Assembly (NCBI RefSeq): GCF_006385185.1
Contig: NZ_VFIX01000002.1
Location: forward strand, 1 to 64,000
DNA: 64,000 bases
Source of the DNA: Metamycoplasma equirhinis
Lineage (GTDB): Bacteria > Bacillota_I > Bacilli_A > Mycoplasmatales > Metamycoplasmataceae
Direction of reading: 5' to 3'
Shown here piece by piece: positions 21,411-33,744 of this stretch. The position numbers and the translations under genes are program-made. The notes under the pieces are model-generated. The model had not been told where the DNA came from. It did no database searches and was given only the letters and a program-made list of their open reading frames with translations. Each line of letters opens with the position of its first letter. Position 1 is the first letter of the stretch.

Positions 21411-24125
21411 TTAATTATTATTTAATTTAACTGTTTTAAGATTTTCATTTTTCAATTTCTTTAATATGTCTTCGCGAATGTTGCCTGAAAAATTTTCATA
21501 TTGGGTATGCGAATTAAGTAATCCGATTCCATTAGAAACATATTTTGCTTTTCCACCTTCTTGTTCTGAAGATTCTGATTCAAGAAAAGTAATACCAATC
21601 AAATTGAATTTACTATCAATAGCCATTGAACCGCTAGCTCCACCAGTTAAAAGATCATGATGATTTGGAACATATGTTCTTAAAATTGATGATTGAACCA
21701 ATACTTCTTTTTTCATACCATGAAGATGATCATCACGGAAAGGTTCAACATAATCCTTCCATTTATCATTTAGCGAGTTTCAATCTTTATTTTCTTGCTC
21801 GTTGTATTTAACTCATAATGCTTGTACATAAGGGTCAACACTTAATTTTCTATTTTTAGTCAATATTGTACCGCCAACAGATTTTTGTCCTTTAAATTTA
21901 AATTCACTAACATCATAATCATAAGGGAATCCAGCCAAGAATTGTGTTTGATAAGCTGAAAATTTTTCATCATTTCCTACTCCAACATATCAATCTTTTT
22001 CTTTAGGCGTTCCTAATATTTTGTGTAATTCGGGAAATAATTTTTGAATCATATTTTTGTTTATTTCTATTTTAAATAATACAAGATCCATCCCCCCATT
22101 GTTAGTTGAGCCAATTCTTGTTGATGCATCAAAGTTATTAAAATACATTTTTTCATAATCAACTTGTTCAAATTGAATTCCCGATGATTTAAATCTTGGA
22201 GTATATCAAAAAATATCATTATATGTTTTTGCAATATTAGTATAACCTAATCTTTGTGTTGGTTTTCCGGTTGCATCTACTGAATTTTCATCATTGCTTT
22301 TCTTGTAGTGCAAATAAGCAGCATAATTTTTTTCATCTTTTCTTACTAATCTATTATAGCTTCTTTTCCCATCGGGCAATCAATGATGGAAAATCGTATC
22401 ATTATCTGCATAATTTTTTGGATCATTTCCTAAACTATGAGTTGCCAAACCGCCATTTCAACCAGCCGATAAAATATTTTTTATTTTTGAAGCATCATAT
22501 TTTAAAAATAGTTCATCATTAGAAAAGTATTTGGATTTATCATAATTTTCCACTCAGTTCAAAACGTGAATATTTGTGGCTGCTAAAAATGTGTAAGTAT
22601 CTTTCTTTTCTTTTTCTTCATCTACAATTCTATCTACTAATCAAGCTGTTGCGCCTGGAAATTCTTGGCGAATGTGTCAATCAGGATCAAAACCTTCGTG
22701 AACTCATTTTCATAAATATGCTTGCACATTAAAACTTCTTTGATATATATAATCATAAAAGTCGTCATCCTTTTTAAGGTTCGAAAGATTATTTTTATCA
22801 AATTTAAATATATATTTTTGGTTAGAAGAGTCTGTTAATAAAAAGTCAATTTTTCCCTCTTTATCATTAAAATTGGCTTGAATATTATTTAAATTTGTAA
22901 TATTGAAGATCTTTGCTATTTCATCTAATTTCATTCAATAAAATAGCTGACTTAAATTTGATGGAAGAAAACCAAATTTATTTTCCAATATAATTTTATT
23001 AATTTTTTCAAATATTTCATTTCCATTGATATAAGAAGACGATTCAGAATTTTCAAATTTTTCTAGATATTTTTGTTGAGTGATAAATTCAGAAGAAAGT
23101 TGAGGATTAAAAAATCTTAATTTTTCTTCATCAGTTGTTCCTTCGTCGCCGAAAATACCAACATCTTGCAATTCTTCAAAGAATTTAGCCGACATTTGAA
23201 AATCAGCAGGTCTATTTAAAAAGTCCATACCATTTGTTTGGTAATTTCTTAAAATTCATTTGAAGTTGTTAAATTTTACTTTGTATAGTGGGGTTTGCAT
23301 TTGTAATTCAAGAATAGAATTTTTTGCTAATTCTTCATGAGTAAACAAATGTTCTGATCTGAAAAGATCAGGATGTTTACTTTTTTCGTAATATTGACTT
23401 CCATCAAATTTTCCGTTTGGGTTAGGATTATTTTCTCATTTAAAGCCGTTGATAACAATTTTAGTTTCTTGTGATATTTTATTATTCTTTTTGTTTTTTA
23501 ATGAAAAAGTAACTTCAATACTAAAGCTATATTTAGTAAGTTTGATATTGATAATTTCATGTTCAGTTGGAATGTTAGTAAATTTTAAGTCACTTTCAGT
23601 TATTGATGATGCTAACTTATTGCTTTTGTTTTCAACATCGGCAGTTACTTTTTTTGCTAATTCATTTAAAATTTCTTCTTCAGTTTGTTTGTGTTCCAAA
23701 TTATTTAATGTAATTGATTTTTCGCTTGAAACTTTTAGTGAAGTTTTATCTTTAATTTTAAAAGTTACGGTTAAAATATTGCCATTAACTTTTAACTGCA
23801 AATCAGTAACTTCATATTTAGTTGTATCTAATTTATCGAAAATTAAGTCATCTTTTGTAACTTCTGATGCTTTTTTGTTTGTTTTTAGTCTAATGCTAAT
23901 GTTACTTAAATGAACATTGATATCTTCAATTTCAGGCTTTTTAGGTTCTTGACCCTGATCTTTTGGATTTTCTTTTTCCTTATTTTCATCTTTTGGCTTA
24001 TTGTTTTCATTTTCTTTTTCATTATTTGGGTTCTGGTTTTTTCTACCGATAACACATGATGAGCTTAATAAAATTGGCATAGCTCCCCATAGTATAAATA
24101 ATGATTTAAATAGTTTCTTTTTCAT
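21411..24125 (-). CDS. MIP-like serine peptidase lipoprotein (DUF31/PF01732)
   Basis: 904-aa surface lipoprotein. The signal peptide ends LLSSSC (Cys24). A Pro/Lys/Glu/Asn-rich linker precedes two tandem ~85-aa domains (about residues 70-240) that share the spacing of the lipoprotein-17-like domain: a 'tKDDLIFDKLD' or 'tESDLKFTNIP' element followed by a strand ending in L-T/S-V/I-x-F. The rest is a DUF31 trypsin-like domain: TAWLVDR, ATNIHVLNW (His520) and TGGASGSMAID (nucleophile about Ser831). This is the Mycoplasma immunoglobulin protease (MIP) architecture. No MIB partner gene is adjacent. Over ten TGA codons are Trp. Confidence 0.82.
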
Positions 24126-24134
24126 AGTGGCACA

Positions 24135-24140
24135 ATTATA
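24135..24140 (-). promoter_or_regulatory. -10 box of the MIP-like gene
   Basis: TATAAT on the minus strand, 9 bases before the ATG at 24125; no Shine-Dalgarno site fits between. Confidence 0.5.
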
Positions 24141-24326
24141 CACCATAAAGCAACATAAATCAAATATTGTAATATTTGTGCATTTTTTAACTATAAATAT
24201 TAGTAAAACAATATTTTTTATCGCAATTTTATAGGAATTTTCAAAAAAGCTTAGTTTATTAAATTTAACTATCTTTTATAGTTATAGACGTTTAAGTCTA
24301 TAATTAAACAAGAAAGAGAATAAATA

Positions 24327-25637
24327 ATGAAAAAATATGTCAAATATAATCAAAACACAAATGAATTTGAAGAAATGATAAAACATATGGCTAATTTATG
24401 TGCCATTCCTTCTATAAGTATTGAAAATGATTCAAAATTTCCGTTTGGAAAAGACACTGATAGCGCCTTAGAATATGCCTTAGATTTATCTAAAAAATTT
24501 GGATTTAATGTTTTTAAAGATCCATTAAATCGTTATGGATTTGCCGAAATTGGTAGTGGCGAAAAAATCATTGGTATTTTAGGTCACCTTGATGTTGTTC
24601 CAGCTGGCGATGAATCGCAATGAAAAACAAGCGCGTTTGTTCCAGTTATTACTGAAAATGAATTAATTTGTCGCGGTAGCTTAGATGATAAAGGACCAGT
24701 TATTATTAATATGTATGCAATGAAATATATTTTAGATAATAATTTGCTGGGTGATGAATGAAAAATTCGTTTAGTATTTGGAATTGCTGAAGAAACAACA
24801 ATGCAATCAATGAAGTACTATTTAAAAGATTTCGGCGACCCATATATTTCATATACACCTGACGGTGAATGACCACTTATTTACGCTGAAAAAATGGTTT
24901 ATCATGTTGATATTTCATTTCCACGTATAAAGAATTTATTTATTAAAGCTGGCGATGTTGTTAATCAAATTCCTGATTCCGCAGAATATGAATATAAAAA
25001 AGCTAAAGCAATTGTAAAAGGCATAGGCGGTCATGGTTCAACGCCTGAAAAAGGCGATAACGCGATAATTAAGACAATCAAATTATTAGCAAGTCAAAGT
25101 AAAGAATTGCTTGATGAAAAAATGTTTAAATTTATTTTTGAAAATTTTCCAGAAGAAAATTACGAACTAAAACATATTTTTAATGATTATAAAGATTTCT
25201 CGGGCAATTTGTCGGCTAACTTAGGCATGATAAAAACTACTGAATCTGAACATGTTTTGTCATTTGATTTGCGTGTTCCTGTCACTCATAGTATTGAAAA
25301 TGTCACATTGGATTTGAATAATTATTTGAGAAAATTTGGAAATAATGTTTATTCAACATTAATTAACTCAAAAGTTCCAAAATATATTGATAGAGAATCC
25401 AAATTGGTACAAATATTAATGCAAACATTCAATGAGGGAATGAATACAAATGAAAAACCACTAGCAATTGGCGGCGGAACTTATGCTAGATTGATCGACA
25501 CATGTGTCGCTTTTGGGTCAACAAAATATATGCACTTAATGCACGGTCCCAATGAATATTTCACTTTTAAAGAAATTAAAGAATCACTAGAAATTTACAT
25601 AAACGCATTAATTCGTTTACAAGATTATGAAAAATAG
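24327..25637 (+). CDS. pepV: M20 family dipeptidase (PepV type)
   Basis: 436-aa zinc peptidase, probably cleaving dipeptides in the cytosol. Metal and catalytic motifs are visible: GHLDVVPAGD, CRGSLDDKGP, GIAEETTM (catalytic and metal Glu), YTPDGEWP, KGIGGHGSTPE (dimer-domain His) and LMHGPNEYF (final metal His). Four TGA codons are Trp. An AAGAGA site lies before the ATG at 24327. Its own terminator follows. The set of four peptidases in this window suits growth on host-derived peptides. Confidence 0.92.
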
Positions 25638-25645
25638 ACAAAAAT

Positions 25646-25677
25646 AAGGGTATGCTTTCTTTAAAACATACCTTTTG
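25646..25677 (+). terminator. Terminator of pepV
   Basis: GGTATG/CATACC stem with a 12-base A/T-rich loop and TTTT tail; the next promoter starts two bases later. Confidence 0.7.
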
Positions 25678-25678
25678 T

Positions 25679-25684
25679 TATAAT
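25679..25684 (+). promoter_or_regulatory. -10 box of the lipid kinase gene
   Basis: TATAAT 10 bases before the ATG at 25695, giving a leader of about 3-4 bases at most. Confidence 0.55.
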
Positions 25685-25694
25685 TTTTAACATA

Positions 25695-26570
25695 ATGCTA
25701 TATATTTTTTTTAATTCATTATCAAAATCAGGTTCTCGACAATCTAAAATTTATCGTATTGTTGCAAAATCAATTTCAATTTTTCAAACTGAAGGTGTTG
25801 AAATTCGCGACATATCAAAAATAGCAGATCCCAATAAATTAATTAAGTCACTTAGCGAAACCGAAGATATAGTTTTAATTATTGGCGGTGACGGTACATT
25901 AACTCACATTATTAATAAAATTCACAGTATTGAAAATTTACCAAAAATTTACGCTTATCGCGCCGGAACAGGCAATGATTTTTTACGTGATTTAAGTAAA
26001 ATACCGGGTACAAAAATTATAAAAAAACGTTACTTTTTGATTAATCCATATTTTAAGAAACTGCCGACTATTGTTTTAAATAATTCACATGAACGTGCCT
26101 TTATCAATGGCATTGGTTTTGGTTTAGATGCATATATAGCTAATTATGTTAATACAAAAAAGGCTAAAAAGGGTTTTGCTTCATTTTTTATTGAAACAAT
26201 TCGTGCTTTTAAAAATTTTCGAACATATGAAAATTGCCAAATTATTATTGATGGTAAAGAATATAATTTTGAAAAAGTCTGACTTGTTTCAATAATGAAT
26301 GGTTGCTACTATGGCGGCGGCATGAAAATTGCACCAAATGCTAATCGACTTTCGGATCAACTATCAGTTATAGTAATTCACAAAATTTCTAAAAGAGTTT
26401 TACCTCTACTATTAACTAGCGTTTATACTGGGAGACATTTAAAATATAAAAAAGCGGTAACCGAATTAATTGGTCAGAATATTTACGTAAAATGTGACGA
26501 TATAAAACTTATGCAATTAGATGGGGAGTCTTTTGCTGCTAAAAAAGAAATGCAAATTTCTAAAAAATAA
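25695..26570 (+). CDS. Diacylglycerol kinase family protein (DagK/YegS type lipid kinase)
   Basis: 291-aa lipid kinase. The catalytic domain has IIGGDGTLTHI (the GGDGT nucleotide-binding motif, about residues 61-71) and AGTGNDFLRDL, and the second domain has INGIGFGLDA, MNGCYYGGGMKIAPNA and QLDGE, all typical of DagK/YegS. It probably phosphorylates diacylglycerol, returning it to phosphatidic acid in membrane lipid turnover. One TGA (26280-26282) is Trp. The gene has its own promoter and ends in a terminator shared with the ATP synthase operon. Confidence 0.88.
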
Positions 26571-26604
26571 AAACAGAAAGCATATTATGAGTCTCTGTTT
26601 TTTA
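26569..26604. terminator. Convergent terminator between lipid kinase and atpC
   Basis: AAACAGA/TCTGTTT stem with a 16-base loop; T run on the plus strand and A-rich flank for the minus strand. Confidence 0.6.
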
Positions 26605-26606
26605 AT

Positions 26607-26978
26607 TTAATTTTTATTGCTTTCAGCGATTTTCTTTTTAAGAATAAGTTCTTCAATTAGGCGATATTTTGTTTCTTTTTTAGCAAAAATATCTTTTTCG
26701 TTTTCTAAAGGATTTTTGCTAATTTTATTAGTGATAAGCGTTAATAAATTATTATTGAAATAAGCCATTCCTCTATCAATATAATATTCTTTTACGTCTG
26801 GCGAATTTTTAGAATTAATATATATTTTTGACGGAATAATCGCTGTCATAAATTGGGTTGCATCGGCCATAATACCGATTTCTCCAGAGTTAGCTCTAAA
26901 AGTACAAATTGGAGTTTCCATATCTAAAAATGTACCATAAGGAGTAGTGATAACAACGCGGATATTTTTATCAGCCAT
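26607..26978 (-). CDS. atpC: ATP synthase epsilon subunit
   Basis: 123-aa F1 epsilon subunit, the last gene of the operon. The N-terminal beta domain carries VVITTPYGTFLDMETPICTF, then SGEIGIMADATQ, matching the family pattern of a Gly-rich turn after the second strand. The C-terminal helical hairpin is Lys/Glu rich. It begins two bases after the atpD stop, so translation is probably coupled. It inhibits ATP hydrolysis by the free enzyme in other bacteria. Confidence 0.9.
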   Translation of the reverse strand: MADKNIRVVITTPYGTFLDMETPICTFRANSGEIGIMADATQFMTAIIPSKIYINSKNSPDVKEYYIDRGMAYFNNNLLTLITNKISKNPLENEKDIFAKKETKYRLIEELILKKKIAESNKN

Positions 26979-26980
26979 TT

Positions 26981-28471
<1,491 letters not shown>

Positions 28472-29341
28472 TTATGAATTTGAACCATTAACAATTTCCG
28501 TTAATTCTTGAGTAATTTTTGCTTGTCTTGAACCATTATATTCAATATGTAAATCAGAAATTAGGTCTTCTGCATTATCAGAAGCTGTTTCCATAGCGGT
28601 TCTCCGTTGGCTCATTTCCGATAATTTTGCATGCATCAAAGCGTTATAAATGGATGCTTCAAAAAATAAGGCAAAAGAGTTTTTTAATATTTCTTCTGCA
28701 TTAGGTTCAAAACTGCTTGAATCAATTTCATTTTGTAATTCTTCCGACTCTTCAGTAATTTTTTCATTCGAGATTGGAAAAATTTCCTTAACTATTGGCG
28801 TAGTGTTTATTGGGTTTACATAATTTGTATAAATTAGTTTTACGGATTTAAGCAAAGAAATTTGCAAAACATCGTAAATTTTAGTTGATATTATTTTGGC
28901 AATATCATATGAGGGATCATCGCCGATCTGTATTAATGTTTGAATTATATGAAATGTTTTATCGCGTTGAATTAAAGAAAGTAATTTATTGCCAATAACT
29001 ATTAGCATATCTTCAGTTTTAACTTCTGCCTTTATTTTTTTAAACATTTCTGAGTTATATGATCCACATAGTCCTAAATCACTTCCAAAAACTATGTAAA
29101 GATTTCTTTTAGCAGCGAACTTGTATGCGCTCTCGTTTAACAATTTATCGATATCTTGGTCGATATTTTTAACTAAATTAATAAATAAATATTTAACGCT
29201 TTTATAATAAGCTTCAACATCATTTTGTTTTCGTTTTATTTTACTAAATTTCGCAGCCGCAACTAATTGCATTGCCTTTGTAATTTTTTTAGTGGAATTA
29301 ACCGAATAAATTCGATGTTTTATTTTTTGCAAGCTCTCCAT
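28472..29341 (-). CDS. atpG: ATP synthase gamma subunit
   Basis: 289-aa central rotor stalk of F1. N-terminal HRIYSVNSTKKITKAMQLVAA corresponds to the conserved first coiled-coil helix (family RIxSVxNTxKITxAMxLVAA). GSDLGLCGSYN is the conserved mid-domain signature, and EMSQRRTAMETASDNAEDLI is the C-terminal helix. The start lies within the last 22 bases of atpA. The length is normal. Confidence 0.95.
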   Translation of the reverse strand: MESLQKIKHRIYSVNSTKKITKAMQLVAAAKFSKIKRKQNDVEAYYKSVKYLFINLVKNIDQDIDKLLNESAYKFAAKRNLYIVFGSDLGLCGSYNSEMFKKIKAEVKTEDMLIVIGNKLLSLIQRDKTFHIIQTLIQIGDDPSYDIAKIISTKIYDVLQISLLKSVKLIYTNYVNPINTTPIVKEIFPISNEKITEESEELQNEIDSSSFEPNAEEILKNSFALFFEASIYNALMHAKLSEMSQRRTAMETASDNAEDLISDLHIEYNGSRQAKITQELTEIVNGSNS

Positions 29342-30903
29342 GGCAATTCCGGAACTTCAAGATATTGATCTTTATTATAAGAAGGTATATTTTTAATGAA
29401 TTCCTCATTAAATTTAATTATAATATCGTAAATTTTTTCAATAATTGAATTGTTTCAATCTAGTGATTCGTTTAATTCACTAGCAATTTTTGTAGCCTTA
29501 GGATTGATTTTAAAATATGTTAATAAGTTATTAATATATTTTGATAATTCTTTTTTAGGAATGGTATTAATTAAACGATATTTCGTAGCAAATAAAATTA
29601 TAATTTGTTCTAGATTAGAATATGGTGAATATTGTGGTTGTTTAAGAATTTCATATACTTTAGCACCATGATCTAAAACGTTTCTAGTTGCTTGATCTAG
29701 ATCACTTCCAAATTGAGCAAATGATAACATTTCGTTATATTGTGCTAATTCTAGTTTTAAACTTGAAACAATTTTCTTCATCAATTTAGTTTGAGCAGCG
29801 GAACCAACACGACTAACTGAATAGCCAATATCAATAGCAGGTCTTTGGCCTGAGTTAAATAACGATTCTTTAGTAAATATTTGACCATCTGTTATTGAAA
29901 TAACATTTGTAGGAATGTAAGCAGCAATATCTTCTGCCTGAGTTTCAATAATCGGCAAAGCAGTTATTGATCCGCCCCCATTGTTTTCATTCAATCTAGC
30001 AGCACGCTCAAGTAATTGTGAATGTAAATAAAATACATCTCCAGGATAAGCTTCACGACCAGGGGGTCTTCTTAGTAATAACGATAGTGTGCGATATGCT
30101 ACAGCATGTTTTGATAAGTCATCATACACAATTAAAACGTCTTGACCTTTTGCCATTCATTCTTCGGCAATTGTAATTCCAGTATAAGGTGCTATATATT
30201 GAAGAGGAGCACTTTCCGATGCTGATGCGGTAATAATTGTTGTATATGAAAGTGCATCATGTTTATCTAATTGATCAACAATTTGTGCAATGGTTGAATT
30301 TTTTTGACCAATTGCAACATAAATACAATGCACATTTTTATACTTTTGATTTAGTATTGTATCAATTGCAATCGCGGTTTTTCCAGTTTGCCTATCACCG
30401 ATTATTAATTCACGTTGACCTTTTCCAATTGGAATCATTGCATCAATGGTTAAAATTCCTGTTTGTAAAGGTTCGGTAACTTCCTTACGAGTCATTACTC
30501 CTGGTGCAATTTTAAATATTGGTCTCACTATTTCATATCCAATTTTTCCCTTACCATCAATAGGTTCAGCTAATGCATTAATTACACGCCCTAATAATTT
30601 GTCGCCAACAGGAACAGAAATAACTTGTTGTGTTCTTGTAACAATACTATTTTCAACAATATTGCGGTCATCACCCATAACAACAATTCCGACAAGGTCT
30701 TCTTCAAGATTTAATGCCATTCCAAAAATACCACATTCGAATTTTACAAGTTCACCATGTTCAACATTTGTAAGTCCACTAACAAGTGCAATTCCATCGC
30801 CTACAGTAATTACTTTTCCGATTTCGTCGTATGAAATATGTTGGTTAAAGTTTGCTATCTGTGATTTTATTATTGCGGAAATATCTGTGGGTTTCATAGC
30901 CAT
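29320..30903 (-). CDS. atpA: ATP synthase alpha subunit
   Basis: 527-aa nucleotide-binding F1 subunit. [15 protein letters not shown] is the Walker A region, ITDGQIF and [17 protein letters not shown] are the catalytic-interface motifs, and [17 protein letters not shown] is present. Two TGA codons (near 30155 and 29456) are Trp; reading them correctly places the stop at 29320, giving a 22-base overlap with atpG. A strong AGGAGG site precedes the ATG at 30903. Confidence 0.97.
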
Positions 30904-30916
30904 AATTTCCTCCTCT

Positions 30917-31450
30917 CTAATTTACTAACTTTCTCATTTTTTGAAGTTTTCCAAAAAATGAATTATCAATTAAAAAATCATCAATTTTAATTTTTATTCC
31001 ACCAATTAATTTTTCATCAATTTCATTAGTTAAATGAATATCAGCATTTAATTTTTTTGAAAGTTTAATTTCAAATTTTTTAATGTCTTTATTTTCTAGT
31101 GGATAAGTCGTAAATATTATTCCATATTTAATATTCATTTTTTCATTAGTAAGTTCAACAAATTTATTTAATATGCTAATTAAATATTTAATTGTATGTT
31201 GCCGAATTGCTAATTTTATTGTATTAACTATATATATATGAAATTTACCAAAAGTTTGATTCACTAAGTTAAATTTATCTTCATCGTTGATTTCATATGA
31301 ATTTAACAAACTTAAGTAATTTTTGTTTTTTTTGATTATCTTAACAATTTTTGCTGCTTCGTTAGCAATTGCATTTAAATTGGTTTCGTTTCTTGCTAAA
31401 TCAAATAACGCAAAAGATCAATTGTAAATTAACTCATTTAAATTTGCCAT
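30917..31450 (-). CDS. atpH: ATP synthase delta subunit
   Basis: 177-aa peripheral-stalk subunit. Identity rests on position (between atpF and atpA), length and the C-terminal pattern [24 protein letters not shown] followed by FGKLQKM, which matches the OSCP/delta family 'v...vdpsliGGv.v.vgd.viD.Si...L'. The start at 31450 ([16 protein letters not shown]) includes a TGA Trp that a standard reading would take as a stop. It lies 3 bases downstream of atpF. Confidence 0.9.
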
Positions 31451-31453
31451 TTG

Positions 31454-31987
31454 TTAATTTTCTTCATTTAATACTTCTTTAATCATTTTGATATTTTCGC
31501 TATCCTTAATTTCGCGATTTAAAATTTTTTCAGAAATATTAATTGCACTTTCCATAATTAATTTTTTTTGCTTTTTGTTAAATTCTTCTTGTTTTTTATT
31601 GATTAGTATTTGTGCTTGATTGATAATCATTTCAGCCTTCTTTTTAGCTTGTTGTGAGCCACTATTAATAATTTTTTCACTTTCGCTTTTAGCTGCATTA
31701 ATTATGTTATTTGCTTGCAAGTTGGCATCCATAATTTTTTTATCATTTTCTTCGCGAATTTTTAAAGCATCTTCTTTGGCTTTAATTGAATCATCGATAT
31801 TATTTTGGATAAATTCTTGGCGCTTTTTTATCATTTTCTTAAGTGGTTTGTACACTAAAAAAGTTATTATTAAAACAATTATTCCTAATGTAATTAGCGA
31901 AAATACAAAATATGGTCAATTAAATGTTAATCCGCTAAATGCTTTATTTAGTTCTTGGCTAACATCGTAGTTTATTGAATTATTCAT
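31454..31987 (-). CDS. atpF: ATP synthase subunit b
   Basis: 177-aa Fo subunit. One membrane helix (about residues 25-48, FSLITLGIIVLIITFLVY) is followed by a long highly charged helix (KKRQEFIQNNIDDSIKAKED and onward) that forms the peripheral stator stalk. The start at 31987 includes a TGA Trp in the FNWPYF segment. Unlike some mycoplasma b subunits no lipoprotein Cys is visible at the N-terminus. Confidence 0.92.
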
Positions 31988-31996
31988 ATTTTCGTA

Positions 31997-32293
31997 TTAA
32001 ACAAAGATTAATAATAAAGCAATAATTAAACAATAAATTGACGCTGTTTCAACAATAGCTAATCCAAGGATTAATAATCCCCGAACTTTTGAGATTGCTT
32101 CAGGATTTCTTCCAATTGCTTCGCAAGCTTTTGCCACTGCAATACCTTGTCCTAAGGAAACAATTCCTGCGCCTGCAATAGCAAGTCCTGCGCCTAACAT
32201 TGTTAATCCATAAGCAATTGGGTAATTTCCTGCTGCCTTTGAAGCTTTATCAGGATTAAAAGCGTTTATTAAAGTTTCTATTTTTTCGTTCAT
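31997..32293 (-). CDS. atpE: ATP synthase subunit c
   Basis: 98-aa proteolipid forming the rotor ring. Two membrane helices flank the polar loop AIGRNPEA. The ion-binding Glu is in LAIVETASIYCLI (helix 2), with no sodium-type Gln/Ser signature evident around it, so proton coupling is likely. The N-terminal ~20 residues form a short soluble extension. The ATG at 32293 has an AGGAG site. Confidence 0.95.
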   Translation of the reverse strand: MNEKIETLINAFNPDKASKAAGNYPIAYGLTMLGAGLAIAGAGIVSLGQGIAVAKACEAIGRNPEAISKVRGLLILGLAIVETASIYCLIIALLLIFV

Positions 32294-32307
32294 ATCTAAC
32301 TCCTTTT

Positions 32308-33129
32308 TTATATTTTTATTTCGTTTTGTCTTTCTAACTTATTGTTTTCAACAATTGTTTCTTTAATTTCTCTAATTTTGTTTTTATGTTTTTCCTTAAC
32401 AGAAGTTTCAGAAGCTTGGAATCAATATGATATTGTTAAAACCATAAAGACACCAGCTTGAATTAAATCGCCAAAGATATCAAAATAAATGTTAAAAGCG
32501 GGTAAAATCAAAACTCCAAACGGGTTGATTTGTGCCGCAGCACTTTCTGCACTAACGCCTAAAATTTTTGCCCAAACATTATTTAAAAATAATGTTGATA
32601 ATGTAATTAATACAAGTCCACCCAATACATTTCCAAACATACGAAATGTCAAGCTGATGATCGGCGAAATAGTTGATACTAATTCCAGAGGATTTAATAA
32701 TTTGATGATGTGCTTAAATTTGTTGTAAATTATGCCAATGCTCATAGTACCAATTCATGTAACTGCTGTTGCACCTAAAACTGCGGAAATACTTGAACCG
32801 ATTGGTGCAAATCCAAATAGTGATAGCACATTTCCAAAAAAGAAAAATGCAAATAACGATATTAAATATGGATTTGCTTTATCAAATCTTCCTTCGTGAG
32901 AGTCACTAATAAATTTATCTCCCATTAAAATCACACTTTCAACAATAACTAAACTTTTATTAGGTGCTTTATTAATTTTTTGCCTTTTAACAGCGATGTA
33001 AATTAAAATTGCGAGCACAAAACAAGTGATAATTAACGCAATCATTGTAAAAATTAAATTATTATTTATGTAATTTGGCGCGTCATTTTCGGGTGCTCCC
33101 CATCAATTAAGATTTAATATTTTGTCCAT
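32308..33129 (-). CDS. atpB: ATP synthase subunit a
   Basis: 273-aa Fo stator channel. Diagnostic helix: LTFRMFGNVLGGLVLI with the essential Arg (family RLxGNxxAGH). Several membrane helices precede and follow (FFFFGNVLSLFGFAP, FGDLIQAGVFMVLTISYWF). The soluble, charged C-terminal tail of about 35 residues is longer than usual. TGA codons at the WW near residue 9, before TMSIGI and in SYWFQ are Trp. Its start lies inside the atpI-like gene (23-base overlap). Confidence 0.95.
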
Positions 33130-33580
33130 TTTCCTCCCTTCGTTTTAGTTTAATGTTAGTAATATAATTTTTCAAAAATGCAACTAAAGTTTGGATTGAA
33201 AAAATTATATATGGTGTCGGTATTACAAACAAATTAATTGGTGAAATCATTGTAATCTTGATTTCCTTGATAGTTGATACACCATAATTTATTAATCCGG
33301 CTAGTGTGATTATTAGCAAATTGCAAAGACTAAAAATTAAAAAAAGCATGACAGCATACGCTTTCATTTTTTTTGAACTTTTAGCGTCGTTTTTAATATT
33401 AAACATAAAATTTGTGGGAATAACTATTGACATTAAAAACACAATAAAACTTATGATCCCAATAATGTGTCCAGTTACTATTTCATAACTAATAAATGAG
33501 AAAGCAAAGTATCCCATTAAAGCAATAATGTTTAAAGTAGTAAAAACCACTCAAAATTCTCTATTTAATATTTTTTTCAT
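33107..33580 (-). CDS. AtpI-like membrane protein (first gene of the ATP synthase operon)
   Basis: 157-aa protein with four hydrophobic segments, positioned where atpI lies in other ATP synthase operons. The sequence itself is poorly conserved; the assignment rests on position, size and topology. AtpI assists c-ring assembly or magnesium uptake in other bacteria. The start at 33580 is MKKILNREFW..., with one TGA Trp. Its 3' end overlaps atpB by 23 bases. A -10 box and a small hairpin lie in its leader. Confidence 0.65.
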
Positions 33581-33592
33581 TTCTACAAAAAT

Positions 33593-33609
33593 CGGTTATT
33601 GAATAACCG
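33593..33609 (-). promoter_or_regulatory. Leader hairpin of the ATP synthase operon
   Basis: Perfect palindrome CGGTTATTGAATAACCG between the -10 box (33615-33620, minus strand TATAAT) and the first ATG, followed in the transcript by ATTTTTG. It could be an mRNA-stabilising hairpin or a weak attenuator. Confidence 0.5.
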
Positions 33610-33614
33610 CTATT

Positions 33615-33620
33615 ATTATA
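33615..33620 (-). promoter_or_regulatory. -10 box of the ATP synthase operon
   Basis: TATAAT on the minus strand, 34 bases before the ATG of the AtpI-like gene; no other candidate lies close upstream of this nine-gene operon. Confidence 0.5.
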
Positions 33621-33683
33621 GAACATTTTTTATTTAAGATATATACGAAAAATAATTTAACAACAAGTGGCAAATAAATATTT

Positions 33684-33710
33684 TTAGCACTCTTTTAATT
33701 CAAGTGCTAA
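33684..33710 (+). promoter_or_regulatory. CIRCE operator (HrcA binding site) of clpB
   Basis: TTAGCACTC, 9 bases, AAGTGCTAA. This matches the consensus CIRCE inverted repeat (TTAGCACTC-N9-GAGTGCTAA) with a single G-to-A change in the right arm. It overlaps the expected -35 region, immediately upstream of the -10 TATAAT at 33719-33724, the position where HrcA represses heat-shock genes. Confidence 0.9.
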
Positions 33711-33718
33711 AATTATAG

Positions 33719-33724
33719 TATAAT
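33719..33724 (+). promoter_or_regulatory. -10 box of clpB
   Basis: TATAAT 20 bases before the ATG at 33745; GGAGA at 33736-33740 is the ribosome-binding site. Confidence 0.65.
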
Positions 33725-33744
33725 GATACTGAAATGGAGATAAT

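Noticed and set aside
30446..30928. 160-residue open frame on the plus strand within the ATP synthase operon
   Set aside because: It is the antisense shadow of atpA, which is fully conserved; no ribosome-binding site or family match.
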